Assembly (NCBI GenBank): GCA_019321725.1
Contig: CM033124.1
Coordinates: forward strand, 4,650,001 to 4,714,000
Direction: 5' to 3'
DNA length: 64,000 nt
From: Paulownia fortunei
Taxonomy: Eukaryota; Streptophyta; Magnoliopsida; Lamiales; Paulowniaceae
In this document: positions 23,248-35,559 of the stretch, one piece after another
How positions within the stretch are numbered: position 1 is the first letter of the stretch
Layout: every line of letters starts with the position of its first letter
Made by a program: the position numbers and the translations under genes
The notes under the pieces: generated by a model
The model's input: the letters and a program-made list of their open reading frames with translations, nothing else
Database searches by the model: none
What the model was told of the DNA's origin: nothing

Positions 23248-26170
23248 TGTAACACCCCCACCACTAAATCTAAAAAATAATTTTAACAAGGTAGCACATG
23301 TGTGTGCATGTGCATATATTTTTTCTATCAAATGTAGCATTTTGAGAAATAGTAGAGTGTTTCCTCAAATATAACCCTGTATATAAAAAAAATTACCGCT
23401 TATATAAAAAACACAACGCCCATCATAGTCACGCTATTCTTAAACTTATTTACTATAAAATATCAATAGTTATATAGGATACGGCCTCCCAAAGTTATAA
23501 TACGATAGACTCAAAAATCAAAATAATAGCCTACACTTTCGAAAGAGGTAATGATATTTTACATCTTGTAACCCTTTATCTATAGATAATAATTTACATA
23601 ATAATAATAATTATAAAAATTAGAATATGCCCACAACACAACCCAACAGGTCGTAATCCATGTACACTAATCCTCAAAACCTGTAGGAACCCCAACGGCT
23701 TGCTTAGTAAGTCCATCGTATCAAATATCATTAGACTTACCTACAATACATAAACTATATGAGCTAACACTCAACAAGTAAAGATTATGCATGTCAAAAA
23801 ATAATTCACAATATCAAGTCATACATCTCAAAATGTTATGCCCATGATGCAATTCCATGCATCAAAATATTTCCCTCAAAATCATTTTTTTCTTGGGCCC
23901 CTGACCAATGCTACTATCCTATAAACCGAAAAAGAGCTCTGCGCACCGTCATTGGATCATATAAGCATGCAAATCCATGCATACTTATAAGTACCCAAAT
24001 CCATGCACGTAAACCTGTAAATCCATGCATACAACCATGCAAATCCATGCATGCTTCAGTGCACTAGTAGCGGTTAGCAAAATATTTTTCTTTCTTAGAA
24101 TCATGTCGCGTAATGCAAGATTTATCACAATACTCATGCATGTGCTATTGCCCATGTATGTATGCTCAATGTACATGAATGACAGTAATACGTGCTCTCT
24201 GCCATGTGCATATGATCACACATTTGCTATGTTTATGCATTCTAGTTGCAAATGAATCTTTACTTACCTTTAATCGGTTGTGTGTTACTTTTAGGTTTCT
24301 TAAGTATTACTCCCCAACCCTAGATGTGAAACAATCTGTAAAAATATAATATATCAATCACCATTCTCAATTAACAAGTTCATTATACCTAATGTAGTAT
24401 AAAGATCTTGAATCTCAATTTAACTAAACAATCTTACCACACAAAAACTACAATTGAATACAACCTTCTATGCACATTTGTTCCACATCTTAAATGTATA
24501 CTAACCTAATTTAATTGATGTATTATAACTCTTATAATATCCCCCTAAATGTTAGGGATCAAATAAACCAAATCATGTTGGAATATGTTAATTAACTAAA
24601 ATGGGACAAATTCATAATTTTATATTTTTTTGCTGCCACATTAATTTGCATGATGATTTTGATACCCTTACACATATTCATTCACTTCTCAATTTTTATC
24701 ACACTTAGATAACATCAAACGTAATGTAACCATGTTATAGAATGGCTAAAACTCACGGATATAGCTTTCCAAGTTTAGCTCCCTTCACAGCATACTGAAA
24801 CAGATGTTTCCTACCGTGACAGTTTTGCACACTTCATGACATTAATAGTTTTGGCATCCTTACGTATATTCAATCACTCCCAAAATTTTACCACACTTAT
24901 ATAACATATACACAGAGACAATCAGGTTAAATTCATGCCAAAACGAATGGATTTAATGCTGCAAAACCAGTCCCCTTCGCGCAGGACCGAATCTAAAATT
25001 CGATGGTGATAGTTTTGAGCATCTCTTCAATATCATGCCCTATTTCAATTTCTAACCAATGAAACTCTTAACTCATATATGAATATTTATATGATGATAC
25101 TTATAGTTTTTATTCAACATACCACACACTTTATAAGCCTAAAACACAAGAAAACAGCAAGGTGACAGTTTCAGCCATATTATTTCCTATTAAGTGTTTA
25201 TCATCAAAAACCCTTTCTTTGTGCTCCAAAGTCTAACTAAAAACTTCCTAACACTTTTATAAGAGATATTGAATCTTAATACAGGAGAAACCAAAGGCAA
25301 AACCATAGGTAAGTGTTACCTATGTAGATTTTGAGGTTAAACTTGATGGTAATCACTTCTCCTTTTGTTTTCTTGCTTTTATTTCAACTTGGAATCAATT
25401 TAGAGCACTTGGAGACCTTAAGGTGTTTTTTTGGAAGCTGAAAATGGCTGAAATGAGGGTTGGGTTGTGGCTTAAGAGTGAAGGAAAGCTTGAGGTGGCA
25501 CTTGAGGTGCTTGCTTAAGCTTGGTAGCAAGCATGAGGTGTCAAGTTGTGGTATAAATTTAACCTTTCACCCTTCTTTCAAACCTAGATCAGATGTATCT
25601 TACTATAAATTAATTTTATTGAATCCTATTTTAATTACCACAAGATCCCATAGATAATTCATAAGCTAATTTTCTAGTCGTTTATTTAATTTCTTACTCG
25701 ATTGTCACCCGATTCTTAAATAATTATCCATATTAAAAAATTATATAATCTTATACATAAATGAATATTATAATATCACCTTTCAATCATAGTATCTTAT
25801 GTCCAATGTCCAAAGTATGCAATTTACTGATATATACTTTTGAAATACTTGGATGAAATCAAATCAAACCGTATAAGCTTACTAGTAACACTTTTAGCAC
25901 TTCCAAAATTATAACCAATATATCCCATCTATATCTAATATTGGTCAACCTCATTTTCTTCTTATTCCAATATAAAATCAACTACTTAGATTAGAAAGTT
26001 CAATAACTAATACTGTGCAAGAGCTTCAGAATTAAGCTTAATATTCAAGAATGTCGTATCAAAAGAAACAAATTATGCAATATCAATAAAAATATAAGTA
26101 GCATATAATATTAAAATGTAATGCATCAATCATATTGGTCAAGTGAGTAGTGTGAGGCTTAGGTATTATA
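23248..26170 (-). repeat. 3' LTR of G3
   Basis: On the plus strand it starts TGTAACACCCCCACCACTAAATC and ends AGGCTTAGGTATTATA, 2923 bp. It is the closest relative of the solo LTR at 5313-7718 and of the LTR at 29392-32374. The ORFs at 23985, 24025 and 25460 are within it and are not genes. Confidence 0.85.
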
Positions 26171-27060
26171 TCATCCTCTCATAAAAATTTTATCCCTGAA
26201 ATTTTACTTACCAAAAAGCTATAGATATTTAATTATCATTTTATGCTTCCTTTGCCAAGTAGCTTCTTTTGTTGATTGATTTCTCCTCAGTAATTTAATT
26301 AATGAGATAGTCTCATTTTGAAGTTGTTTTACATCCCTTACTAAAATCTCTATAAGTCTTTCTTCATATCTCCAATCTCAATTTAGTTTTATTGGTTCCC
26401 TCTATAGTAGATGAAATAAATTTATGATATACTTTCTTAAAATGAACACATGAAACACATAGTGAACTTGAGACAATGATGCAAAGTGGTTGAGTTTATA
26501 TGCAATATCCCTAATTGTCTTAGTAATGCAAAATAAATCAATTTACCTTGGATCAAGTTTGTATGTAACATCCCTATTTTTTTTTTCTGCCCAAGCCGTA
26601 TAGTCCATTTCATTGGAGACACCTTCAAAAAATTTGATCCCCTGTTATAAATTGCAATGATGTTCCTCTTTAATATTCATAATTCTATGGTCACCTCTAA
26701 CTAGTTTCCATAAATTGATAATTTGTTCTACCACTTCTATCATTTTCCAAACCATATTCAGCCCAAAAGAACACCAAATTCATTTCAATAAAATGATGAC
26801 CTATATTTTCTATCATACAATGCCTCATAGAGAAGTATCCCAAGTAACCTTATCACTGTTGTTATAAGAAATTCCACCCAAGGAAAATTTTTCTCAATTG
26901 ATATCAACAATCTAATGCACAAGCTCTAAGCATATCTTGCAAAGCCTAATTTGTTTGTTCAGATTGCCCATTGATGCATGGATGATCACAATACTAAAAT
27001 ATAATTTTATTCCAATACCTGATATAAGATCTTCTAGGAAGTGGACAAAGATCTTAAATC
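26171..27060 (-). pseudogene. G3 integrase end and chromodomain, minus strand
   Basis: On the minus strand the sequence beside the LTR reads a purine-rich 'atgagaggatga' tract, preceded by the end of the chromodomain block (NQSTKEATW-like near 26270). FLKVSPMKWTIRLGQKKK lies at 26630-26575. The YEALYDRKYRS region and the core block with WVEFLI (standing for the usual LPLVEFAYNN) lie at about 26800-26900. These are the same landmarks as in G1 at 10800-11560 but in much poorer condition, with stops every 20-30 codons. Confidence 0.7.
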
Positions 27061-29374
27061 TACATCAGAACTAATAGACACTAATAAACCATAAAATCTA
27101 ACCACATCATATACATTTATCTTTCCATAGATTTTCATGGAATACCTAGGGTAAATTGAGAAAGAATGAACATATGCAGTTAACATGTGAACAATAAACC
27201 AATTCCATTATCATATACAAAATTCATGAATGTTTTTTTATTTCAACCTGAAAATAAAAGCAGAACTAAATCATTCCTATATATGCACTTTTACATATAT
27301 CCCTTTTTTTGGTTTTAGTGACAAACCAAATATTAACAATATATTCCATAATAGTTCATCCAGTATCCGATATTTGTATATTTTCTTGAGATCACAAACA
27401 TCATTCATACCGTTAAATAAAACAAATAAAAAGATACATGATCATCACCTAAAACTTAGTCTTCCAATTTCTTATCCCTCATCTTCACATCTATCACTTA
27501 TTAAGAGATTATTATCACTTATCACAAAAATCTATTTAAGTGTCTTTTATGCCTTTCATCTTAATCTTAACTTTTCATTGACCTTATTTTGAGCATTTGA
27601 AATTGGATCAATCAAAATTAGTCTTACCAAAATATTAATAAACAAATAATCACCATTTATTCTAATTCATCCTCTATACAACCCTCAATTCCCATAATAG
27701 TTTATGATGTAAAATTTGAATGAATATTAGTCTATTGAGATATTTCATTCCAATGACATCTGTAGTTATATGGATCATACAATATATTCACTTCCTAATA
27801 ATATCCATCATTTCTTCAAGTTCAACTTCTTTTGAGTATATAGACATTTCAAGTACTTTGGTTTTGTAATGTCACGTGTAGTATTACATAAATAATCTAA
27901 TTAACTCGAAGAGTGTCGAGTAACTTTTCTATATTGCATCAAACATATACCAAAACACAATGAGATACACCACTATACACAATAAATAACTTATATCTAA
28001 AGTTGGAGTCACTATTGAAACTTAAATCAATTCTCTTTAAGTAATTAGATATTTTTTCCCATTTAGCAAACCATTCAAATTTCATGCATCTATATGTATG
28101 ATGAAATAAAGCAGTAACAACTAAGGACAAATTTTTGATTGAATACCCAATAATATCACTAACCCAAAAAACGTTTCTTATTTCTATCACATTTATTGGT
28201 CTTCCCTATTTCAGTATAACCTCAAAGTTTTGAATAGTTATAAGGACACATTCTTAAGAAAATTACCAGTCCAAAAAACAAATATTATATTACATAACAA
28301 AAAGATCACATTTACTAAATTGAACAAATAATTTTCTACTTCCTTAGAGTTTTCAAGATCATATTAAAAGGTCAATCACATATCTCCTCATTGTATATTA
28401 AGATATCATCAATGAATATCACCCTAAACATACCCATATAGAATCATCAAACATATTATTCATCATATATATCAAAATAATTAAGGCATTAGTCAACCCA
28501 ATGACACAACAAGAAATTCATACTTAATTCAAACTTAATGCCTTGTCCAATATTATGACAATATCACTTAAGGTTCATCGAATTCCATTAGGTGTATATG
28601 ATAAACTAAAAGAGAGATTTGATTTATTCTTACAACTATATCCAGGATAAAATCAATTGATTAGTCAATAGCATGCCCGAAAACTTCTTTTCAACATGTA
28701 TCAAGAGATCTAAGATCACACAAATTGATCTTTAATAAACTTGGTCATTTCTAAAAATTCTAACACAACGTAAAGATCGATAATAACTCTTTCTTACTAC
28801 TCTTTTTTACAGTACTATAGAAAATTATAATTTGACAATCTTCTTTAGTTTCTGGAAATAGTAAACATTTTCATGTTATGGTCTCCATGAAATTTCTAAA
28901 TTTTCATCACCTAAAATTTAAAAGTCTTAATAATTTTGGAATAATCCACAATGCACAATTCTCAATAAATCAATCAACACAAAAGGTTATATCATAATCG
29001 TAGCCAATATAACAAAATTAACCTAGAGCTCTTATAATCTAATTAGTTGATTTTGAACCTTCAGAAGGAATTAAAACATTGTAACTAACCTCATATATAT
29101 ATATATATATCAAGTACCTTATCTAGTCTTATTACATACTTAGTGGGTAATAGAGAATATGTAGCTCTAGAGATAGAATATCAAACATAAATTTTATAAC
29201 TGTTATTACTGATGAGTCTGCCTAAACATTATTTTATACAAAATCTTAAAACATAAGGCCAATATTGTTCATGAAATACAAAATGAATTATACAACAAAT
29301 AAAACTTAATAGCATGGTTGTGCTTCACCAATTTCAAAGATAATGTACGTGAATAGTATACAATACCACAAACC
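27061..29374 (-). pseudogene. G3 degenerate pol region, minus strand
   Basis: Most of this stretch is too damaged to assign. A clear anchor is the RT active-site region on the minus strand at about 28560-28380, with GLTNA, MNNMF and FIDDILIYN in order (the IDD codons at about 28402-28415). Gag, protease and RNase H cannot be seen, so there have been large deletions. A short (AT)n run lies at 29090-29112. The open frames at 27230-27592 (plus) and 27939-28190 (minus) have no recognisable product. Confidence 0.55.
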
Positions 29375-29388
29375 GGGCTCTAATACCA
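29375..29388 (-). other. Primer binding site of G3 (initiator tRNA-Met)
   Basis: The reverse complement reads TGGTATTAGAGCCC, matching the initiator tRNA-Met site TGGTATCAGAGCC with one change. It sits three bases inside the right-hand LTR and proves that G3 is on the minus strand. Confidence 0.85.
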
Positions 29389-29391
29389 CTC

Positions 29392-32374
29392 TGTAATATC
29401 CCCACCACTAAATATAACAAATAATTTTGACAAGGTAGCACATGTGTGTGCATGTGTATATATATTTTTTATTCAATTGTAGCATTTTGAGAGAAGGTAG
29501 AGTGTTTTCTTAAATATAAGCCTTGAGAAAAGGTAGAGTGTTTTCTTAAATATAAGCCTGTATATAAAAAAAATCACCATTTACATAAAAAAACATAACA
29601 CCCATCACAGTCGCGCTATTCTTAGACTTATTTACTATAAAATTTCAAGAGTTACCTAGGACACGACACCTCAAAGTTATAATACGTTAAACTAAAAAAT
29701 CAAAATATTAGCCTATACTTTCGAAAGAGGTAAGGATATTTTGCATCTTGTAATCCTTTATATATAGGTAATAATTTACACAATAATAATAATTGTAAAA
29801 ATTAGAATATACCCACAACACAACACAACAGATCGTCATCCATGTACACTGATCCTCAAAACCTGTAGGAACGCCAATGACTTGCTAGTAAGTCAATAAC
29901 ATCAACTACCACCAGACTCATCCATAATACATATACTACAAGAGCTAACGCTCAGCAAGTAAAGATTATGCATGTCAAAGAATAATCTACAATATCAAGT
30001 CATGCATCTCAAAATATAATGCCCACAATGTAATTCCATGCATCAAAATATTTCTCTCAAAATTATTTCTTTCTTGGGCTCCTGACCAATTCTACAATCC
30101 TATACACTGAAAAAGAGCTATGCACACCACCATTGGATCATATAAGCATGCAAATCCATGTACGCAAACTTCCAAATCCATGCATACAACCATGCAAATA
30201 CATGTATGCTTTAGTGCACTAGTAGAGGCCAGCAAAATTTTTTCCTTTATCAGAATCATGCTGTGTAAAGTAAGATTTATCATAATGCTCATATATGACG
30301 CATGCAAGTGCCAATGCCCATGTATGTATGCTCAATGGACATGAATGATAGTAATATATGCCCTCTGCCATGTGCATATAATCTATGATATCACATATAA
30401 ATCACACATTTACTATGTTTATGTATTGTAGTTACAAATGAATCTTTACTTACCTTTGATCGATTGTGTGTTACTTCCAGGTTTCTTAAGTATTTCTCCC
30501 CAGCCCTAGATATGAAACAATCTATAAAAATACAAGATATCAACCACCATCCTCAATTAACAAGTTCATTATACTTAATGTAGTAAAAAGATCTTGAATC
30601 TCAATTTAACTAAACAACCTTACCACATAGAAACTATAACCGAATACAACCTTCTATGCACCTTTGTTCCATATCTTTAATGTATACTAACCTCATTTAA
30701 TTAATGTATTATAACTCTTATAACATTCCCATAAATGTTAGGAATCAAATGAACCACATCTATGTTGGAACATGTAAATGGACCAAATGGGATAGATTCA
30801 CAATTTCACATTTTTTTGCTGTCACATTAATTTGTATGATGATTTTGACACCCTTACATATATTCATTCACTCTCTAATTTTTATTACACTTAGATAACA
30901 TAAAAAATAATGTAACCATGTCACAGAATGGCTAAAACGCATGGATATAACTTCCCAGGTTCAACTCCCTTCACATCATACTGTAACAGATTTTTCCTAC
31001 CATGACAGTTTTGCGCACTTCATGACATTTATGGTTTTTGCACCCTTACGTATATTCAATCACTCCAAAATTTTTACCACACTTAGATAACATATACACA
31101 GAGACAACCAGGTTATATTCATGCCAAAAGGAATGGATTTAATGCTTCAAAACTAGTCCCCTTTGCGCAGGACCGAATCTAAAATTCGATGGTGACAGTT
31201 TTGAGCATCTCTTCAATATCATGCCCTATTTCAATTTCGAACCAATGAAACTCTTAAATCATATATGAATATGTATATGATGATATTTATATATTTTATT
31301 TAGCATACCATACACTTTTGAAACCTAAACCACAAGAAAATAGCAAGGTGAAAGTTTCTGCTATCGTATTTTCTATTAAGTGTTTGCCATTAAAAACTAT
31401 TTCTTTGTGCACTAAAGTCTAAGTAAAAACTTCCTAACACTTTTATAAGATATATTGAAATCTTAATACACAATAAAACCATTCAAAATAATCTGAAAAC
31501 CAAAGGCAAAACTATAGATAAGTGTTACCTGTGCAGATTTTGAGGTTAAACTTGATGGTAATCACTTCTCCTTTGCTTTTCTTGCTTTTATTTCAACATA
31601 GAATCAATTTGGAGTACTTGGAGACCTTAAGGTGTGTGTTTGGAAGCTGAAAATGGCTGAAAATAGGGTCTTTGTCATGGCTTAAGGATGAAGGAAAGCT
31701 TGAGGTGGCACTTGAGGTGTTTGCTTAAGCATGGTAGCAAACATGAGATGTCAAGTTATGGTATAAATATGACCTTTCACCCTTCTTTGAAGCCTAAATC
31801 AGATGCATCTTACTATAAATTAATTTTATTGCATCCTTTTTTAAATTTCACAAGATCCTATAGATAATTCATAAGCTAATTTTCTAGCCGTTTATTTAAT
31901 ATCTTACCCGATTATCATCCGATTCTTGAATAATTGTCCATATTAAAAAATATATATAATCTTATACATAAATGAATATTATAATGTTATCTTTCAATCA
32001 TAGTTTCTTATGTCTAATGTCCCAAATATACAATTTACCTATATATACTTTTGAAATATCTGTATGAAATCGAATCAAACCATATAACCTTACTAGTAAC
32101 ACTTTTAACACTTCTAAATTATAACCTATATATCTCATCTATATCCAATATTGATCAATCTCATTTTCTTCTTATTTCAATATAAAATCAACTACTTAGA
32201 TTAGAAAATTCAATAACTAATACTGTGCAAATGCTTTAGAATTAAATTTAATAGTCAAGAATGTCGTATAAAATGAAATAAATTATGCAATGTCAATAGA
32301 AATACAAATAGAATATAAAATGAGCACATAATGTATGAATCATATTGGCCAAGTGAGTAGCGTGAGGTTTGGGA
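29392..32374 (-). repeat. 5' LTR of G3
   Basis: On the plus strand it starts TGTAATATCCCCACCACTAAATA and runs to 'gtgaggtttggg' at about 32374, where the expected final 'tattaca' is missing. It has a tandem copy of about 36 bp at 29490-29560 (the 'ggtagagtgttttcttaaatataagcc' unit twice) that is absent from the left LTR. The minus-strand frame at 30092 and plus-strand frame at 30120 are chance frames in the LTR. Confidence 0.8.
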
Positions 32375-33383
32375 TTCTCTTAAAAGAGTGAATAGGTTTC
32401 AAGCTTTCTTGAAAATTTTGATTTGCTAAAAATAGCTCTCTGACATAGTTAATTTTAAGGGCAATTAAGTTATTTGATAATTATTTAATTTTTATTTAGT
32501 TACTTGATTAATATATATTAATGATATGATATAAAAGCCAGTAATAAAAAAGAAGGCAGTTTTAGATTTTACACCTTCCCTCTTATTCTTATTCAGGCTT
32601 TACATCTTTCTTTTTTTATTATCTCACTATACGAATGAGATGCATTAGCAATATCCCAGACAAAATTTTTGTTCCTTCCTTGAAAATAAATAGTAGACAC
32701 AAAAGGAAAATAAGAAAGAAAATTATAATTGTGATTCAAGAGGATTTCATTTCTCAGGTAAGTCTTCTCAAATTTTGATTTGTTAAACAAGCATGAAGTT
32801 ATTTATAATATCTTTATTCATGAATTTGTACATCTTCCTCTTTGTTTCTCAGGTAAGTCTTCATGAATCTATTCAAGTAATTGATATTTTTGGTAATTTC
32901 AACCTTGGTAGAACTTAATATTGAATAGATTGATATCTTGACGAAATAATGCTTTCAAATGATCATTTTGATTACACTTATTAATTCTCCCTTCCCAAGT
33001 ATTATGTTGTTGCTTTGTCTTTTTAATCACATACATATCAATAATTATGTCCTTAATTTGACAATAACTCATGCTAGATATAAATATGTAGCATGTCATG
33101 AGCTTATCAGTATCTAATATTATTGAAACAAAAAGCTAAATACATCTTTTGTGGATTAGTATTTCATGAAATTTACTAAAAATAAGTTGTTGGTTTGCTC
33201 GACAATAAAAAATCATGCTTCACTTATAGGTCTATAGTTAATTGGGAAAGAAAATCAATTCTGAGTTACTGAGTCAATCGATCATCTGAACCTTTTTTAC
33301 TTGTAAGTTGTATATAATGAATTACAATTTACAATCTTGAATTACTAGAGTTAAATGAAATATATTCAGATTCTTTCAAAAAA
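32375..33383 (+). repeat. Segment X3, third copy of the X unit, not fused to RT
   Basis: This aligns with X2 from the 'ctcttaaaag' start (20993) to 'attctttcaaaaa'. Here the sequence runs on without a break into 33384 onwards instead of joining gypsy RT, so X3 is the best candidate for the original context. The TATA-like element ('gatataaaag', near 32528) and the CTCAG/GTAAGT donor (32753-32763) are preserved. The 16-base donor block is repeated 95 bp downstream at 32846-32861, replacing sequence present in X1 and X2. The left side abuts the damaged end of the G3 LTR. Confidence 0.55.
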
Positions 33384-35559
33384 ATTAAAATTATGTTGAG
33401 TTTTGATTGTTTAGCAAATCAATCTTCATCTAGTTTAAATCAAATGAAATAACTTTATAGGTTCAAAAAATTAAACAACCGTGGAAAGTGTTGGAGGCAA
33501 GATTTGTGTATCAAAGAACCTTGCTCCAATAAGCTTTTAAGCATCAATTTACAATGGAACTTCTAGTAGCATAGTTTATTAGCAATGCACTCTGACATTA
33601 GCTCATAATTTATCATTTGAGTGATATGTTAAATGAATAAAAACCAATTAATTTTTAATTAAACATGGACCATCAACTGCTGAAATGGCCAGTTGGCGTT
33701 GTCCCAAACTCCAAAGATGTTTTCCTTTTATGATGAATCAGTTCCAATTTTTCCCAATAAAAGAAAAAAGTAAGACATTTTTATGAGTAAATACTATCAT
33801 TCCAGTAAATCTACAGATTCTCTGTTTTGTTAGAATTTTTTTATAACTTTCAGGCATTGAAAGAATTTCATTTCTATCTAGGCCATGAAATGTATCTAGT
33901 CTGGCATGGGAAAATGTTTGTACTTAACACCATATACAACTAAATGAAATGTCCTCAAAATAATTAGTAAATTAGCCTAGAATAATGAATAACCTACCCA
34001 AAAATAGCTAGAAATCCTAATCAGGCAAAAATAATTGTTAATTCCATTTACTTTTAATTATCCTAATATTAATATTGATTTAAGATTATCTAACAATATA
34101 CATCCATATAAGTAAGAAAAAAAAGACTATAATGAATCACAAGAGATTGAAACAATAATATTATTTTGAAACTAAAATTTATGAGGTGCAATATAAAATA
34201 TGATTTTCAAAAAAATCATAACAAATCCTTATTTAGAGTTTAAATCTATTTTCTTTTTTAACTTTTTTGGACTTTTACCTAATTGATTAGACCTAATATA
34301 ACCATATTTAGTTTATTGAACTTTTTTTCCTCAGATAGTGTTTTTAAAATTATATATTTCAAACATATAATACTTAATTTATATTCATTCCTTTAGTAAA
34401 TATACTTGAACTTTAATTTTGATCTTTTACTTAATTCCAATAAATTATACATTTCAAAAATTATATTTTTATTCATTTGTATTCATTGTTTTCTCATATC
34501 TGAATTAACATATTCTCTTTAATTATTCAAGAAGATAGAATATTATTTAAGTATTTTTTTATTTTAAAATATTCATTTAAAAAACTTTAGTTTTTGCAAA
34601 ACTATTCTCAAACATAAAAATAATCAATATTATTTATAAGCATTGGTGATTGTCTCAAAATTAAAAATTTGGTCTCCTATTTCTTTTTTAAAACTACATA
34701 TAGTTTTATTATTTATCAAATTAAGATAATAAGTATACAATCAAAAAGAGTTTTAAAATTTATAATTATTGATTATTACCTCAAAATTAAAATTTAGTCT
34801 CCAATTTTTTTTCAAAGTTATATATATTTCTATTAGTTATTAAATTAAGGTGTTTGGTATTCAATCAAATTCTAAATTTTGAAAACATGAGGATTTTTCT
34901 CTGATGATGTATGAACTTATCATAGCTACATTTCTGACATATACGTGGTCCAAATCCATAGACACACATTCAGGATGTTCTATCTAATTCAACATACAAA
35001 TGGATCACTTTGCAGCACTACCCTAAAATATTTTAAATGAAATCAAGCATCGGAAGAATAAGTTGAGGATCAAGTAGTATCACCACAATATAACACAATA
35101 TTTTTAAAAGAAAACACATATCATTAAGTACAAAACAAATTTTTGTATTGCCTTATTTTTGTATTTCTTGTTCTTTTTACATTTTTATTGAATAAATTCA
35201 TAGTATTAATAAATAATTATATGCATGTTGCATACATTTTTGTATTAGGAACTCTCTCTAGTTTTTCTTTACAAGGCCAATTCTACTAATCAATTCAAAG
35301 ACATAAATCCTGAAGTTCACAAAAATGAAGGACTTTGTCCAAATTCTTTTTCCTTTACTTATTGATTAGCTATACTCATATTTTTATAACATGAGTTTTA
35401 ATTTAGATCACGTTGTGCATATATTTACGAATTTTTTATAAAAGTGAAAGAATGCAGAAGGACTGTAAATCCTAAGACCACACTATAATCTCTAAAGGAA
35501 ATAATCATGAATAAAGAGTAAGAGAAATATCGCTATTCATTTTTATCTTATGTTGGTTT
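33384..35559. other. Unassigned AT-rich sequence
   Basis: About 2.2 kb with no convincing gene or transposon. If X3 is part of a host gene, this could be its continuing intron or flank. It contains one local tandem duplication, listed separately, and many A and T runs. Confidence 0.4.
34640..34890. repeat. Two-copy tandem repeat of about 126 bp
   Basis: The block with 'ctcaaaattaaaa...ttggtctcc', a T run, a 'tatatagtt/tatatatttc' stretch and 'atcaaattaag...caatcaaa' occurs twice, the second copy offset by about 126 bp. The copies differ at many positions, so the duplication is old. Function unknown. Confidence 0.6.

Larger units (their letters stand above)
23248..32374 (-). mobile_element. 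Full-length minus-strand Tekay-like gypsy element G3
   Basis: Two LTRs (23248-26170 and 29392-32374) in the same minus orientation enclose 3.2 kb of internal sequence, with a polypurine-like run next to the left LTR and a primer binding site next to the right one. The left flank is AGTAG (23243-23247), equivalent to the AGTGG duplication beside the solo LTR in G1. The right flank does not show this duplication; X3 starts there instead, and the last LTR bases are missing. The internal region is shorter than the 4-5 kb of an intact chromovirus, and gag and protease are not recognisable. Confidence 0.8.

Noticed and set aside
27230..27592. 120-codon plus-strand frame
   Set aside because: It lies antisense in the ruined pol region of G3, is rich in Ser, Leu, Tyr and Phe as expected of AT-rich chance frames, and matches no family I know.
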